64,000 bases of DNA from an uncultured Oscillospiraceae bacterium (GCA_910579775.1 CAJTUE010000002.1:306323-370322), one strand, 5' to 3'. Shown: positions 34,398-42,631, counted from the first letter of the stretch. Program-made: numbers and translations. Notes: generated by a model from the letters alone, not told the origin.

Positions 34398-34908
34398 GGC
34401 CATCCTCCCCGGGGTCCGCGGTCTGACTGTCCTTTGTTCCCTTAAACTGGGTGAAGAGAAGATAGGCGCAGTAGCCGATCACGCCGCCCACCACCCACAT
34501 GTCCGCCACGTTGAACACCCCAAAGCGGATAAAGGTAAAGTTGAACATGTCGGTGACCGCGCCAAACATGGCCCGGTCGATGAGGTTGCCCGCCGCCCCC
34601 GCCAGCACACAGGTGACGCACAGGCGGGAGAAGACGTTGGTGGTCACATAGTCCCCCCACAGGCACACCACCAAGGCCACCGTAGCCACGGCGGACAGGG
34701 CGGTGAGCATCCAGGTCTGCCCCGCCAGGAGAGAAAAGGCCCCCCCGGTGTTTTGCAGATGATAAAGTTCAATAAAATGCGGGATGAAGGGCCGGGTCTC
34801 TCCCAGGGCCATGGCGGAGCGCACCCACAGCTTCACCACCTGGTCGGCGGCCACCAGCGCCGCCGCCAGCAGATACCAGGGCCACGCCCGCTTGATGTTT
34901 TCCTTCAA
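34381..34908 (-). CDS. lspA: Lipoprotein signal peptidase (signal peptidase II)
   Basis: 175-residue protein with four membrane helices. It cleaves prolipoprotein signal peptides. The conserved boxes are present: AADQVVKLWV, NTGGAFSLL, AGAAGNLIDR, TDMFNF (catalytic D120) and VFNVADMWV (catalytic D136). TTG at 34908 is chosen as start: it follows an AAGGAGG site that overlaps the ileS stop, and gives the usual short N-terminus (KENIKRAWPWYLL). A longer reading would run back into ileS. It lies between ileS and the rluD-type gene, a common bacterial order. Confidence 0.93.
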   Translation of the reverse strand: MKENIKRAWPWYLLAAALVAADQVVKLWVRSAMALGETRPFIPHFIELYHLQNTGGAFSLLAGQTWMLTALSAVATVALVVCLWGDYVTTNVFSRLCVTCVLAGAAGNLIDRAMFGAVTDMFNFTFIRFGVFNVADMWVVGGVIGYCAYLLFTQFKGTKDSQTADPGEDGHEADP

Positions 34909-34909
34909 C

Positions 34910-37699
34910 TTAGCCCTCCTTGGCCAGCACGGCAGCGCAACGGTCGCACAGCTCGCCGTGGTGGCCCGCCTCACCGATGTGTCCATCGTGGTTCCAGCAA
35001 CGAGGGCACTTGGGCACTTCGGACAGCTTCACGGTCGCGGCAACCTCCACCCCGCTCCCCTGCTCCACCGTCACCTTGGAGACGATGAACAAAGTGGCCA
35101 GATCGGCCTCATCGAAGCCGGGAAGGAAGCTCCCCTTCTCCCAGGCGGCAAAGGTCTCGCCATCCAGGGTGAGGGTGACCTCCGCATCCTGGTTCTTCTT
35201 GACCCCCTGCTCCCGGGCCAGCTCCAGGGCCTTGAGCGCGGCGTCCCGCACCTCCAGCAGCTGCGTCCAGCGCGCTTCCTCCGCCTCACCGAGGGCCAGA
35301 GCGGGGTCAAAGTCGGGCATGTCGTTCAAAAGGACGCTCTCGGCGTCATCTTCCTTGGCGTGGGGCATGGCGGCCCAGATCTCCTGCGAGGTAAACGCCA
35401 GAATGGGAGCCACCAGCCTGGTCAGACCGTCCAGGATGAGATAGAGCGCGCTCTGGGCGCTCTTGCGCCCGGCGGCGTCGCCGCAGTAGAGCCGGTCCTT
35501 GATCACGTCCAGATAGAAGTTGGACATCTCCACCACACAGAAGTTGTAAATGGAGCGGTAGACCACGTGGAAATCATAGGTGTGATAGGCGGCGCGGCAG
35601 GTCTTTGCCAGGGCGTTCATCTGGGCCACCGCCCACTTGTCCAGATCCAGTAGCCCAGCCACAGGGGTGGCGTCGTCCGGGTCAAAGCCATTGAGGTTAC
35701 CCAGCATATACCGGGCGGTGTTGCGGATCTTCAGATACGCCTGGGAGAGCTGCTTCAAAATTTCAGGAGAAATACGCATATCCTGCGTGTACTCCGCGCT
35801 TGCCACCCACAGCCGCAGGATGTCCGCGCCGTATTGGCTGAGCACGTCGTCGGGAGAAACGGCGTTGCCCAGAGACTTGTGCATCACCTTGCCCTCGCCG
35901 TCCACCGTCCAGCCGTGGGTGACGATCTGCTTATAGGGAGCCACACCGTTGACGGCAATGGAGGTAAGCATGGAGGACTGGAACCAGCCCCGGTACTGGT
36001 CGCCACCCTCCAGATAGAGGTCGGCGGGGTAGTTGAGATAATCCCGCTCGTCGGCCACCGCCGCCCAGGTGGACCCGGAGTCGAACCACACGTCCATGAT
36101 GTCGGTTTCCTTGGTGAAATGCTCATGGCCGCAGTGGGGGCACTTGGTGCCCGCGGGGGCCAGGGCGTCGGCGTCGGAATCGAACCAGATATTGGACCCG
36201 TGCTCCCGGAAGAGCTTGGCCACATGGGCAATGGTCTCGGGGGAGATGACCTCGTGGCCGCACTCAGCACAATAGAGCATGGGGATGGGCACGCCCCAGA
36301 CACGCTGGCGGGAGATGCACCAATCACTGCGTTCGGAGATCATGGAGATCATCCGCTCCTTGCCCCACTCCGGCTTCCACCAGATGCCGTCACAGCTCTC
36401 CACGGCGGCCTTCTTGATGGCGTCCACGCTGCAGAACCACTGCTCGGTGGCCCGGAAGATGATGGGGTTCTTACAACGCCAGCAGTGGGGGTAGCTGTGG
36501 GTAATGTTCTCCTTGCTCAAAAGCGCGCCGCAGGCCTCCAGGTCCGCGATGACCAGGTCGTTGCCCTTGGCGTAGTAGTTGCCGTTGTACCGCTCGTCGG
36601 TCATCACGCCCTTGGCGTTCACGGGCACGGGCACGCCGATATCGGTCAGGCCCTGCTTATCATAGGAGCGGCAGATATAGAAGTCGTCCGCACCGAAGCC
36701 GGGGGCGGTGTGGACACAGCCGGAACCGGCGTCCAGCGTCACGTGATCGCCGCACAGCAGCACGCTCTCCCGGTCAAAGAGAGGATGCTTGGCGGTCATC
36801 AGTTCAAACTCGCTACCCTTCACCGTGGCCAGCACCTTGCAGGCGGAAAAGTCGATCCCCGCCTGCTTGCAGACCCCCTCGGCCAGATCCTTGGCGAGGA
36901 TATACACCTCTCCGTTGGGGGCCTCCAGCAGCACATAGTCAAAGGCGGCGTTGACGCAGATGGCCATGTTGCCGGGCAAAGTCCAAGGTGTCGTCGTCCA
37001 GATGACGAAGGAGAGCTTTTTGAGGTCGCAGTATTGCCCCAGCTTGCCCTTGTCGTCCAGCACAGGGAATTTTACGAAAATGGTGGTGCAGGGGTCGTCC
37101 TGATACTCGATCTCCGCCTCGGCCAGCGCGGTCTGGTCGGCGGGGCACCAGTAGACGGGCTTGAGGCCCTTGTAGATGAGGCCCTTCTCCGCCATTTTGC
37201 CGAAGACCTCCACCTGCTTGGCCTCAAACTCGGGCAGGAGGGTGATATAAGGATTTTCCCACTCGCCCAGCACGCCCAGCCGCTTGAACTGCTCGGTCAT
37301 CTTGGCGATGTAGCCCTTGGCGTACTCCTCGCACTTGGTGCGGAACTCCGCGGTGGTCATCTCGTCCCGCTTCACCGTCTTGTCCTTCAGTACGGCGGTC
37401 TCGATGGGCAGGCCGTGGGTGTCCCAGCCGGGGACGTAGGGGGCCTGGAAACCTGTCATGTTCTTGGACTTGACAATGATGTCCTTGAGGATCTTATTCA
37501 TGGCCGTGCCGATGTGGATGTTGCCGTTGGCATAGGGAGGGCCGTCGTGGAGGACGAACTTGGGCTTGCCCTCGTTGCGCGCCACCATCTTGTGATAGAG
37601 GCTCTGGAGGGCGTCGAGCATCTCCGGCTCCCGCTTGGGCAACCCCGCCCGCATGGGAAAGTCCGTCTGTGGAAGGTGTACTGTCTCGTTGTAGTCCAT
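34910..37699 (-). CDS. ileS: Isoleucyl-tRNA synthetase
   Basis: 929-residue class I synthetase that charges tRNA-Ile. Present are the HIGH-type motif (ANGNIHIGTAMNK), the CP1 editing domain in the middle, the signature loop as KVMHKSLGN (in place of KMSKS, a variant known in bacterial IleRS), and a C-terminal zinc knuckle CPRCW...CDRC. This is the common bacterial type rather than the eukaryote-like, mupirocin-resistant type, judging by the zinc finger and length. It has its own AAAGGAG site. A T-box leader lies upstream, but a transposase-like gene is between leader and ileS. Confidence 0.96.
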   Translation of the reverse strand: MDYNETVHLPQTDFPMRAGLPKREPEMLDALQSLYHKMVARNEGKPKFVLHDGPPYANGNIHIGTAMNKILKDIIVKSKNMTGFQAPYVPGWDTHGLPIETAVLKDKTVKRDEMTTAEFRTKCEEYAKGYIAKMTEQFKRLGVLGEWENPYITLLPEFEAKQVEVFGKMAEKGLIYKGLKPVYWCPADQTALAEAEIEYQDDPCTTIFVKFPVLDDKGKLGQYCDLKKLSFVIWTTTPWTLPGNMAICVNAAFDYVLLEAPNGEVYILAKDLAEGVCKQAGIDFSACKVLATVKGSEFELMTAKHPLFDRESVLLCGDHVTLDAGSGCVHTAPGFGADDFYICRSYDKQGLTDIGVPVPVNAKGVMTDERYNGNYYAKGNDLVIADLEACGALLSKENITHSYPHCWRCKNPIIFRATEQWFCSVDAIKKAAVESCDGIWWKPEWGKERMISMISERSDWCISRQRVWGVPIPMLYCAECGHEVISPETIAHVAKLFREHGSNIWFDSDADALAPAGTKCPHCGHEHFTKETDIMDVWFDSGSTWAAVADERDYLNYPADLYLEGGDQYRGWFQSSMLTSIAVNGVAPYKQIVTHGWTVDGEGKVMHKSLGNAVSPDDVLSQYGADILRLWVASAEYTQDMRISPEILKQLSQAYLKIRNTARYMLGNLNGFDPDDATPVAGLLDLDKWAVAQMNALAKTCRAAYHTYDFHVVYRSIYNFCVVEMSNFYLDVIKDRLYCGDAAGRKSAQSALYLILDGLTRLVAPILAFTSQEIWAAMPHAKEDDAESVLLNDMPDFDPALALGEAEEARWTQLLEVRDAALKALELAREQGVKKNQDAEVTLTLDGETFAAWEKGSFLPGFDEADLATLFIVSKVTVEQGSGVEVAATVKLSEVPKCPRCWNHDGHIGEAGHHGELCDRCAAVLAKEG

Positions 37700-37911
37700 G
37701 GTGTCAGTCTCCTTTATTTAAAGTGTTTTTAATCCCTATAGAACCGATCTTCCGACCATTTGGCAGGGTTCTGATCAATATAGGTCCATATTTCCTGGTA
37801 GTCACTCTCGTTACGGATCACGTGGTCATAAAAAGACCGCTGAAACAATTTTATCTCACCCTCGCACAGCCGGTCGTTAACGATTTGAATACACCTACCA
37901 CTTGTGTGACT

Positions 37912-37936
37912 GTAGGGGAGGGGCTTGCCCCTCCCG
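37912..37936 (+). repeat. REP-like palindrome, copy 1
   Basis: 25-bp element GTAGGGG + AGGGGCTTGCCCCT + CCCG, palindromic around TT. Located inside the RAYT gene. Exact match (opposite orientation) to the copy at 38075-38099. Confidence 0.85.
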
Positions 37937-38074
37937 ACCCTTCTTTCATCCGAAGAATCAGGTGGATATGATTTGGCATAATCACATACTTTTCTACGGC
38001 AGCGGTGGTAAACCGTTCCGGGATGCGCTGCAACTGCTCTTCTGCCAGCTTTCCTATTCCTGTCAGTCGCACCA

Positions 38075-38099
38075 CGGGAGGGGCAAGCCCCTCCCCTAC
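38075..38099 (-). repeat. REP-like palindrome, copy 2
   Basis: Same 25-bp element as at 37912-37936, all 25 bases identical, in inverse orientation, also inside the RAYT gene. The CCCG ends of the two face each other. Confidence 0.85.
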
Positions 38100-38227
38100 A
38101 CTGATTTCCGAAAGGATGCAACGGCGGTCTTGCACGCAAAGAGTAATAAAATAGTAACCCGGCAAACTGTAATCATATGCCTTCAATCTAGTAGCTTTTC
38201 TCTTTGGTAACGTCATGTCCCCTCCCA

Positions 38228-38468
38228 ACAAAAAACGCCCTTGTCTCGTCAAGAGACAAAGGCGCGAACCTCTGCGGTACCACTCTCGTTCCGTACATAA
38301 CATACGGCCCTCATTCGTCTGTAACGGGACGACCCGCCGGGGCCTACTTGGTTCAACTCCGTCGCTCCGAGGTGATCCTTCCCCAAGCTGCGCCCTCCGC
38401 CTCTCACCCGTTCAGCGGCTCTCTTTGCGGCGCGAGGGTGGGTACTCGTCCTCTTCCCTGCGTTTCAC
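38228..38468 (-). promoter_or_regulatory. T-box leader (isoleucine type)
   Basis: On the minus strand: stem I elements (GACGAGTA; a specifier region GGATCACC with ATC as likely Ile codon), then the T-box core AGAGTGGTACCGCAG, then a terminator. Uncharged tRNA-Ile would pair with the specifier and the T-box and allow read-through. The leader lies upstream of the RAYT gene and ileS. The specifier assignment is by eye and by context. Together with the promoters this leader accounts for the gene-free stretch 38217-38607. Confidence 0.9.
38230..38264 (-). terminator. T-box terminator hairpin
   Basis: On the minus strand CGCCTTTGTCTC pairs with GAGACAAGGGCG (one mismatch position), followed by TTTTTT. 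It is 14 nt before the RAYT start. Confidence 0.92.
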
Positions 38469-38474
38469 CCCGCT

Positions 38475-38503
38475 ATTGTACCCGTTTTTCCCCTGCCTGT
38501 CAA
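38475..38503 (-). promoter_or_regulatory. Promoter of the T-box/ileS transcript
   Basis: On the minus strand TTGACA, 17-bp spacer, TACAAT. The expected start is about 7 nt downstream, at the leader's first bases. Confidence 0.9.
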
Positions 38504-38607
38504 GGGGAACGCTCCATTCTCCGCCGTCGTCCAAAGAAATAATTTTTGCTTCCCTGTGACAAAACGCCCCGCTGGTTTGAGTTATAGGTGAAAGGAGGTG
38601 GAGGTCC

Positions 38608-39120
38608 ATGGAAGCAACACCGCTGCGTACGGGCGGTCAGGAGGAAACACAGGCCGTAATCGACAAATATCAAAGCATGGTCTACGGTCTGGCCTTTGCC
38701 AAAACCGGATCAAAGGCCGACGCGGACGACGTGTTTCAAGAGGTTTTTCTGGCCTACTTAAATACCCGCAAGGAATTTCACGACGAGGAGCACCGCAAGG
38801 CGTGGCTGCTGCGCGTCACCGTCAATCTCTCCCGGCGGGTGACCGCCGCCACGTCCCGGCGAAAGAACGTCCCGCTGGAGGACGCGGAGGCCCTTGCCGC
38901 CCCCTTCCGCGAGCCGGAGGAAAACCGCGTATGGGAGGCCCTGCAAAGCCTCCCCGAGGAGCAACGTCTGCCCATCTATCTGTTCTACTTTGAGGATCTG
39001 CCCACCGAGGCTATTGCCCAGGCGCTCGGTCTTCGCCCGGGCGCGGTGCGCATGCGCATGACCCGCGGCCGGGAGCGGCTTCGGGAGCTTTTGAAAGGAG
39101 ACTATTTTGATGAAGCATGA
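38608..39120 (+). CDS. ECF-type RNA polymerase sigma factor
   Basis: 170 residues with region 2 (YQSMVYGLAFAKTGSKADADDVFQEVFLAYL) and region 4 (ALQSLPEEQRLPIYLFYFEDLPTEAIAQALGLRPGAVRMRMTRGRERLRELL), no region 3: the ECF layout. It directs polymerase to a small regulon under control of a partner protein. A strong GAAAGGAGG site precedes the ATG. The following gene, overlapping by 11 nt, encodes a single-pass membrane protein, the usual anti-sigma position. The 100 nt before it may hold an autoregulated promoter, but I cannot define it. Confidence 0.9.
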   Translation: MEATPLRTGGQEETQAVIDKYQSMVYGLAFAKTGSKADADDVFQEVFLAYLNTRKEFHDEEHRKAWLLRVTVNLSRRVTAATSRRKNVPLEDAEALAAPFREPEENRVWEALQSLPEEQRLPIYLFYFEDLPTEAIAQALGLRPGAVRMRMTRGRERLRELLKGDYFDEA

Positions 39121-40129
39121 TATATTTGATTCCATGAAGGAGCAGTTGAACCCCAGCCTGGAGGCCCAGGCAGACTTAAAGATGGCTCTGACCCAGCCGG
39201 TCAAGGCCAAACCCTTCCATTGGCAAAAATATGTGGCCGTGGCGGCCTGCGCCGCGCTGGCCATCTCTGCCGGACCGATCTACTGCGCGTTAAACCCGCC
39301 CCTTCATGCCTATGCGGTGGAGATGGCGGAGTCAACTCAGAAATCGGAGCTTAGTCTGGCCACTGGTGGGGATCAGGGCAACGGCATCGACGGCACCCAC
39401 CCCATCCTTCCTGGCGGAGCCGTTATCACGGAGCGGCCGGTTCAGGAAGAAGCCACGGCGGCTTACGAGGCCCTGATGGCCCAGTTCTCCGCCGACTGCG
39501 GCCCTGACAGCTATCCGGACTGGTACGGTGGGTCCTATATTGACGAATGGGGCGGATTGATCGTCTGCGTGGTGGGCGCGCCGGCAGAGGACAAGAGCCT
39601 CTATCTGGAGATCCAGGACATGTGCGGCGACCATTCGGTGGGCTTTCGGGACGTCACCTATCCCCTTGTCCGGCTGAACAACCTCCAAACAGAGGTAGTA
39701 AATCTGCTGAAGGAGCTGAAGTTTACCGATCAACTCTGGGTCACCGGGGTGGACGAGGAGCACAATCAGGTGGCGGTAACGCTACCCTTTGCCAGTAAAA
39801 AAGCTCTGGCTGGGCTTCACAGGCTGGACCCGGCGGGGGACGCTATCGCCGTGACGGTGGTGGAACGGCAACAGGTGGCATTGGACAAAGCCCCCGCTGA
39901 GTTCCCCGTCGAAATGCCCACCGTTCAAGAGACACCCGCGAAGGTGGAGCAAGAGCAGCCCGCCCACTACGACCTGCTGCCCCTGGAAACGCCCAGCGTT
40001 GCCAACGAAGACAATGCTCTGGCCATTGAGCCTGTTGACCCCGGCGAGGGCATTTCCGACCTGTCCGCCGAAAAAGTTGACCCCGCCCAGTCCATGGAAA
40101 CCCCTGCCTTTTCTCCCAGCGGAGAGTGA
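39110..40129 (+). CDS. Membrane protein, putative anti-sigma factor
   Basis: 339 residues. A short cytoplasmic N-terminus (MKHDIFDSMKEQLNPSLEAQ...), one membrane helix (about residues 40-60, YVAVAACAALAISAGPIYCAL), and a large extracytoplasmic domain of about 170 residues end in a long Pro/Glu-rich, disordered-looking tail. Topology and overlap with the ECF sigma gene suggest an anti-sigma factor. No standard zinc-binding HxxxCxxC motif is visible, so it belongs to another type, if it is one. The sensed signal is unknown. The ATG at 39110 has an AAAGGAG site 9 nt upstream. Confidence 0.7.
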   Translation: MKHDIFDSMKEQLNPSLEAQADLKMALTQPVKAKPFHWQKYVAVAACAALAISAGPIYCALNPPLHAYAVEMAESTQKSELSLATGGDQGNGIDGTHPILPGGAVITERPVQEEATAAYEALMAQFSADCGPDSYPDWYGGSYIDEWGGLIVCVVGAPAEDKSLYLEIQDMCGDHSVGFRDVTYPLVRLNNLQTEVVNLLKELKFTDQLWVTGVDEEHNQVAVTLPFASKKALAGLHRLDPAGDAIAVTVVERQQVALDKAPAEFPVEMPTVQETPAKVEQEQPAHYDLLPLETPSVANEDNALAIEPVDPGEGISDLSAEKVDPAQSMETPAFSPSGE

Positions 40130-40132
40130 CGT

Positions 40133-40168
40133 AAAAGCCCGGCGTTCCAAGAACGCCGGGCTTCTTTG
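40133..40168. terminator. Bidirectional terminator
   Basis: AAGCCCGGCGTTC/GAACGCCGGGCTT stem with a 3-nt loop and T-rich flanks on both sides. It separates the convergent anti-sigma and MATE genes. Confidence 0.85.
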
Positions 40169-40183
40169 TCCACATGCAAAAGC

Positions 40184-41512
40184 TTAATACCCGTACTTCT
40201 TCCGCTTCGCCAGCAAGAACACGGCGGTGACGCAGAAGGAACACACGTCGGCCACCACCACCGCCCACCAGATGCCGTCCAGCTTGAAGAAGATGGGCAG
40301 AATAATGACCGACAGGCACTGGAACACCAGACCGCGGAGGAAGGAGATCACCGCCGAGATCAAACCGTTATTGAGGGCGGTGAAGAAGGAGGAGCCAAAA
40401 ATGTTGATCCCCGCCACCAGGAACATGAAGGAGCAGATGTGGAAGGCGTGGCGGGTCATCTCCATCAGCCCCTGGTCATAGCCCACAAAGATGTGGGCCA
40501 GCGGCGAGGCCAGCAGCCAGGCCAGAGCCGTCATGGCCACTCCCACCCCCGCCATCAAGCGCAGGCTCTTGCTTAGAATGTTCTTCACCTCGGCGGGGTT
40601 TTCCGCGCCGTAGTGGTAGCTGATAATGGGCGCGGTGCCGATGGTGTAGCCGATGAAAATAGCGAGGAAGATAAAATTGACGTACATGAGCACACCGTAG
40701 GAGGCCACGCCGTCCTCTCCCGCCAGCCGCAGGAGCTGGAAGTTGAAGAGCATACTGACCACAGAGCCGGAAATACTGCTCATCATCTCGGACGCGCCGT
40801 TGGTGCAGGCCTGGACCAGGGGCTTAGCCTCTATTTTCGTGACGCGTAGGCGCAAAATGCTGTCGTTGGACCGCAGAAAATAGAGCAACGGCAGCACGCC
40901 GCCCACCGTCTGGCTGATCCCGGTAGCCAATGCCGCCCCAGCGATCCCCCAGCGGAAGCCCGCCACAAACAGGGCGTCCAGGGCCATGTTGGTCACCCCG
41001 GCGCACACCGTGGCCAACAGGCCAAGCTGAGGCCGCTCGGCGGTGGTGAGGAATGTCTGAAACAGGTTTTGGAGCATGAACATGGTGTTGAACGCCAAAA
41101 CGATGCGGCCGTAGAGGACGCAGTCTTCCACCATATCCGCTGTGGCCCCCAGGGCCAGGGCGATGGGCCGCAGGAACACGATGCCCAGCACGGAGAGGGT
41201 CACGCCCGCCACCACGGTGGCGCACACCATCATGGTAAAGTAGCGGTTGGCCCTGTCCGCATCTCCCTCTCCCAAGGTCTTACCTACAAGGGCGGAGCCG
41301 CCTGTACCCAGCATAAACCCCACTCCACCCAGGATCATGATGAAGGGGTAGATGAGATTGATGGCGGCGAAGGGGGTCTTCCCTGCCCAGTTGGACACAA
41401 AAAAGCCGTCCACCACACTGTAAATGGAGGTAAACACCATCATCATGATAGGGGCAAAGCAGAATTTCAGCAGACGCTGATAGTTGAAATGGTCGGAAAG
41501 TTGAATAGACAT
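40184..41512 (-). CDS. MATE-family efflux transporter
   Basis: 442-residue membrane protein with about 12 helices. It has the MATE pattern of two similar halves (first half LLKFCFAPIMMMVFTSIYSVVDGFFVSNWAGKTPFAAINL; second half from about ALVQACTNGASEMMSSISGSVVSMLFN). MATE proteins export drugs or metabolites using Na+ or H+ gradients; the substrate cannot be predicted. Its upstream region holds strong hairpins (41530-41684). It may have its own promoter, since a terminator separates it from divIVA. Confidence 0.92.
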   Translation of the reverse strand: MSIQLSDHFNYQRLLKFCFAPIMMMVFTSIYSVVDGFFVSNWAGKTPFAAINLIYPFIMILGGVGFMLGTGGSALVGKTLGEGDADRANRYFTMMVCATVVAGVTLSVLGIVFLRPIALALGATADMVEDCVLYGRIVLAFNTMFMLQNLFQTFLTTAERPQLGLLATVCAGVTNMALDALFVAGFRWGIAGAALATGISQTVGGVLPLLYFLRSNDSILRLRVTKIEAKPLVQACTNGASEMMSSISGSVVSMLFNFQLLRLAGEDGVASYGVLMYVNFIFLAIFIGYTIGTAPIISYHYGAENPAEVKNILSKSLRLMAGVGVAMTALAWLLASPLAHIFVGYDQGLMEMTRHAFHICSFMFLVAGINIFGSSFFTALNNGLISAVISFLRGLVFQCLSVIILPIFFKLDGIWWAVVVADVCSFCVTAVFLLAKRKKYGY

Positions 41513-41529
41513 ACAAAAACCTCGTAGAG

Positions 41530-41684
41530 TTCGCCGCCCGCAGGCGGCGAAGGTGTATTATCATGTTTTCCGGCGACATGTGCGTCGGAAAACATACTTC
41601 TCGGCCCATAAGTGCGCGAGCGCAGCAAGTGCGCGCAGGGGGCCGCAACCAGCCGCCGGGAAAGGCCCTTGGCCTTTCCCGGCG
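41530..41684 (-). other. Series of three strong inverted repeats in the MATE leader
   Basis: Three perfect stems in tandem: 41530-41551 (TTCGCCGCC, 4-nt loop), 41563-41595 (ATGTTTTCCG, 13-nt loop), 41654-41684 (CGCCGGGAAAGGCC, 3-nt loop). None is followed by a clean T run on the minus strand. I recognise no riboswitch class. The first lies 18 nt upstream of the MATE start codon. Confidence 0.6.
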
Positions 41685-41685
41685 A

Positions 41686-41718
41686 ATAAAAAGGGCCGGT
41701 CCTAAGACCGGCCCTTCA
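41686..41718 (-). terminator. Terminator after divIVA
   Basis: AAGGGCCGGTC/GACCGGCCCTT stem with a 4-nt loop and a TTTTT tail on the minus strand, 10 nt after the divIVA stop codon. Confidence 0.92.
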
Positions 41719-41727
41719 TTACTGCGC

Positions 41728-42561
41728 TCAGTCGATCTCGAAGTCCTTTCCGAACTCCAAGGTCTTGCGGTCAATGCGCCGGGTGGGCGCGTCGTCCGCG
41801 GCGGGGGGCTGCTGTTCGCTCCTGCGCTGCGCCATCAGCTGCTCGTAGAGGCTGACGGAGCTCTCCTCCACCACCGTGGGGTCCAAATCGGGCGCCAAAC
41901 GGCGGGGGGCGTGCTCCGCGGGAGCCTCCGAGGGCTGACGCGGGTGGTCTTCGGGAGCCGCGCTTGCGGCGGCGGGACCGTCAAAGGGTGGAACGGTCTC
42001 CAGCACGCCCTCGGCGGCGCGGAGCTCCTCGTCCTCCAGGGCGACGGAACGCTCCACCGCAGCCTGGATATCCTCCACGGTGTGGTCCTCCGCCTTGGGA
42101 ATGGCGGGAACGACCAGCCGGTCCAGCTGGTCGAGATAGTCCATCTGCTTTTGACAGACGGCGCGGATCTGGGCCTTATACTGCTCCACAGAACGCTGGG
42201 CGGCCTGCAGTTTCTGCTCCTCGGCACCCAAGCCCTGGCTCAGCTCCTGGTGCTTGGCGGCGGAGGTGGTCTCAGCCTTGGACAGCATGGCGGCGCACTT
42301 TTCTTCCGTCTCCTTCACCAGCTTGTCCGACATCTGCTGGGCGGCCAAAAACGCCTTGCGCATGGATTCCTCGGTGGACTGATACTCCCGGATCTTGCCC
42401 GAGAGGACCCCCAGTTTCTGCTTCAAAAGAGCGTTTTCGTTAAAGAGGGTCTCGTAGTCGGCGGTGAGCTCGTCCAAAAAGTCGTCCACCATCGCCATAT
42501 TATAGCCACCAAAGGACGCCTTGCCAAAGGAGCGCTGGGCTACCTCCTGGGGTGTCAGCAT
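41728..42561 (-). CDS. divIVA: DivIVA-family septum/pole protein
   Basis: 277 residues. Conserved DivIVA N-terminus (LTPQEVAQRSFGKASFGGYNMAMVDDFLDEL), then long coiled coils (LFNENALLKQKLGVLSGKI; KLVKETEEKCAAMLSKAE) and a low-complexity Pro/Ala-rich tail ending FGKDFEID. DivIVA binds curved membrane at septa and poles and organises division. The ATG at 42561 has a GCAGGAGGG site; the upstream in-frame ATG does not. It follows sepF and precedes a terminator, as in the Gram-positive division cluster. Confidence 0.9.
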   Translation of the reverse strand: MLTPQEVAQRSFGKASFGGYNMAMVDDFLDELTADYETLFNENALLKQKLGVLSGKIREYQSTEESMRKAFLAAQQMSDKLVKETEEKCAAMLSKAETTSAAKHQELSQGLGAEEQKLQAAQRSVEQYKAQIRAVCQKQMDYLDQLDRLVVPAIPKAEDHTVEDIQAAVERSVALEDEELRAAEGVLETVPPFDGPAAASAAPEDHPRQPSEAPAEHAPRRLAPDLDPTVVEESSVSLYEQLMAQRRSEQQPPAADDAPTRRIDRKTLEFGKDFEID

Positions 42562-42594
42562 ACGTATCCCTCCTGCTTTCTCTGTTGTGTTCTT

Positions 42595-42619
42595 CGAGAG
42601 GGGCAAGCCCCTCCCCTAC
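42595..42619 (-). repeat. REP-like palindrome, copy 3
   Basis: 25-bp element identical to the RAYT-gene copies except for one base. It lies between the sepF stop and the divIVA start, so it is transcribed with them. Confidence 0.82.
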
Positions 42620-42631
42620 ATTGCTTGCCTG

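Larger units (their letters stand above)
37729..38216 (-). pseudogene. REP-associated tyrosine transposase (RAYT), frameshifted
   Basis: An IS200/Y1-like protein is split over two frames. Part one starts at 38216 (MTLPKRKATRLKAYDYSLPG) with a GGGAGGGG site and holds the HUH motif MPNHIHLIL; it stops after VGVFKSLTTGCARVR. Part two, in the next frame, continues with LFQRSFYDHVIRNESDYQEIWTYIDQNPAKW, where the catalytic Tyr helix sits. Joining VFKSLTT to RLCEGEIKLFQRSF needs one extra base near 37866-37875, so a one-base deletion is likely. Two 25-bp REP-like palindromes lie inside the gene and are read in frame (VGEGLAPPV and GGASPSPTV). RAYTs are domesticated single-copy transposases linked to REP elements. 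It lies between the ileS T-box and ileS. Confidence 0.82.

Noticed and set aside
35834..37732. 632-codon + strand open frame opposite ileS
   Set aside because: Antisense shadow of ileS, with no ribosome-binding site and no domain; ileS is full length and has its motifs.
38204..38559. Two + strand open frames over the T-box region
   Set aside because: They are the complement of a structured T-box leader with promoter and terminator, and have no ribosome-binding site.
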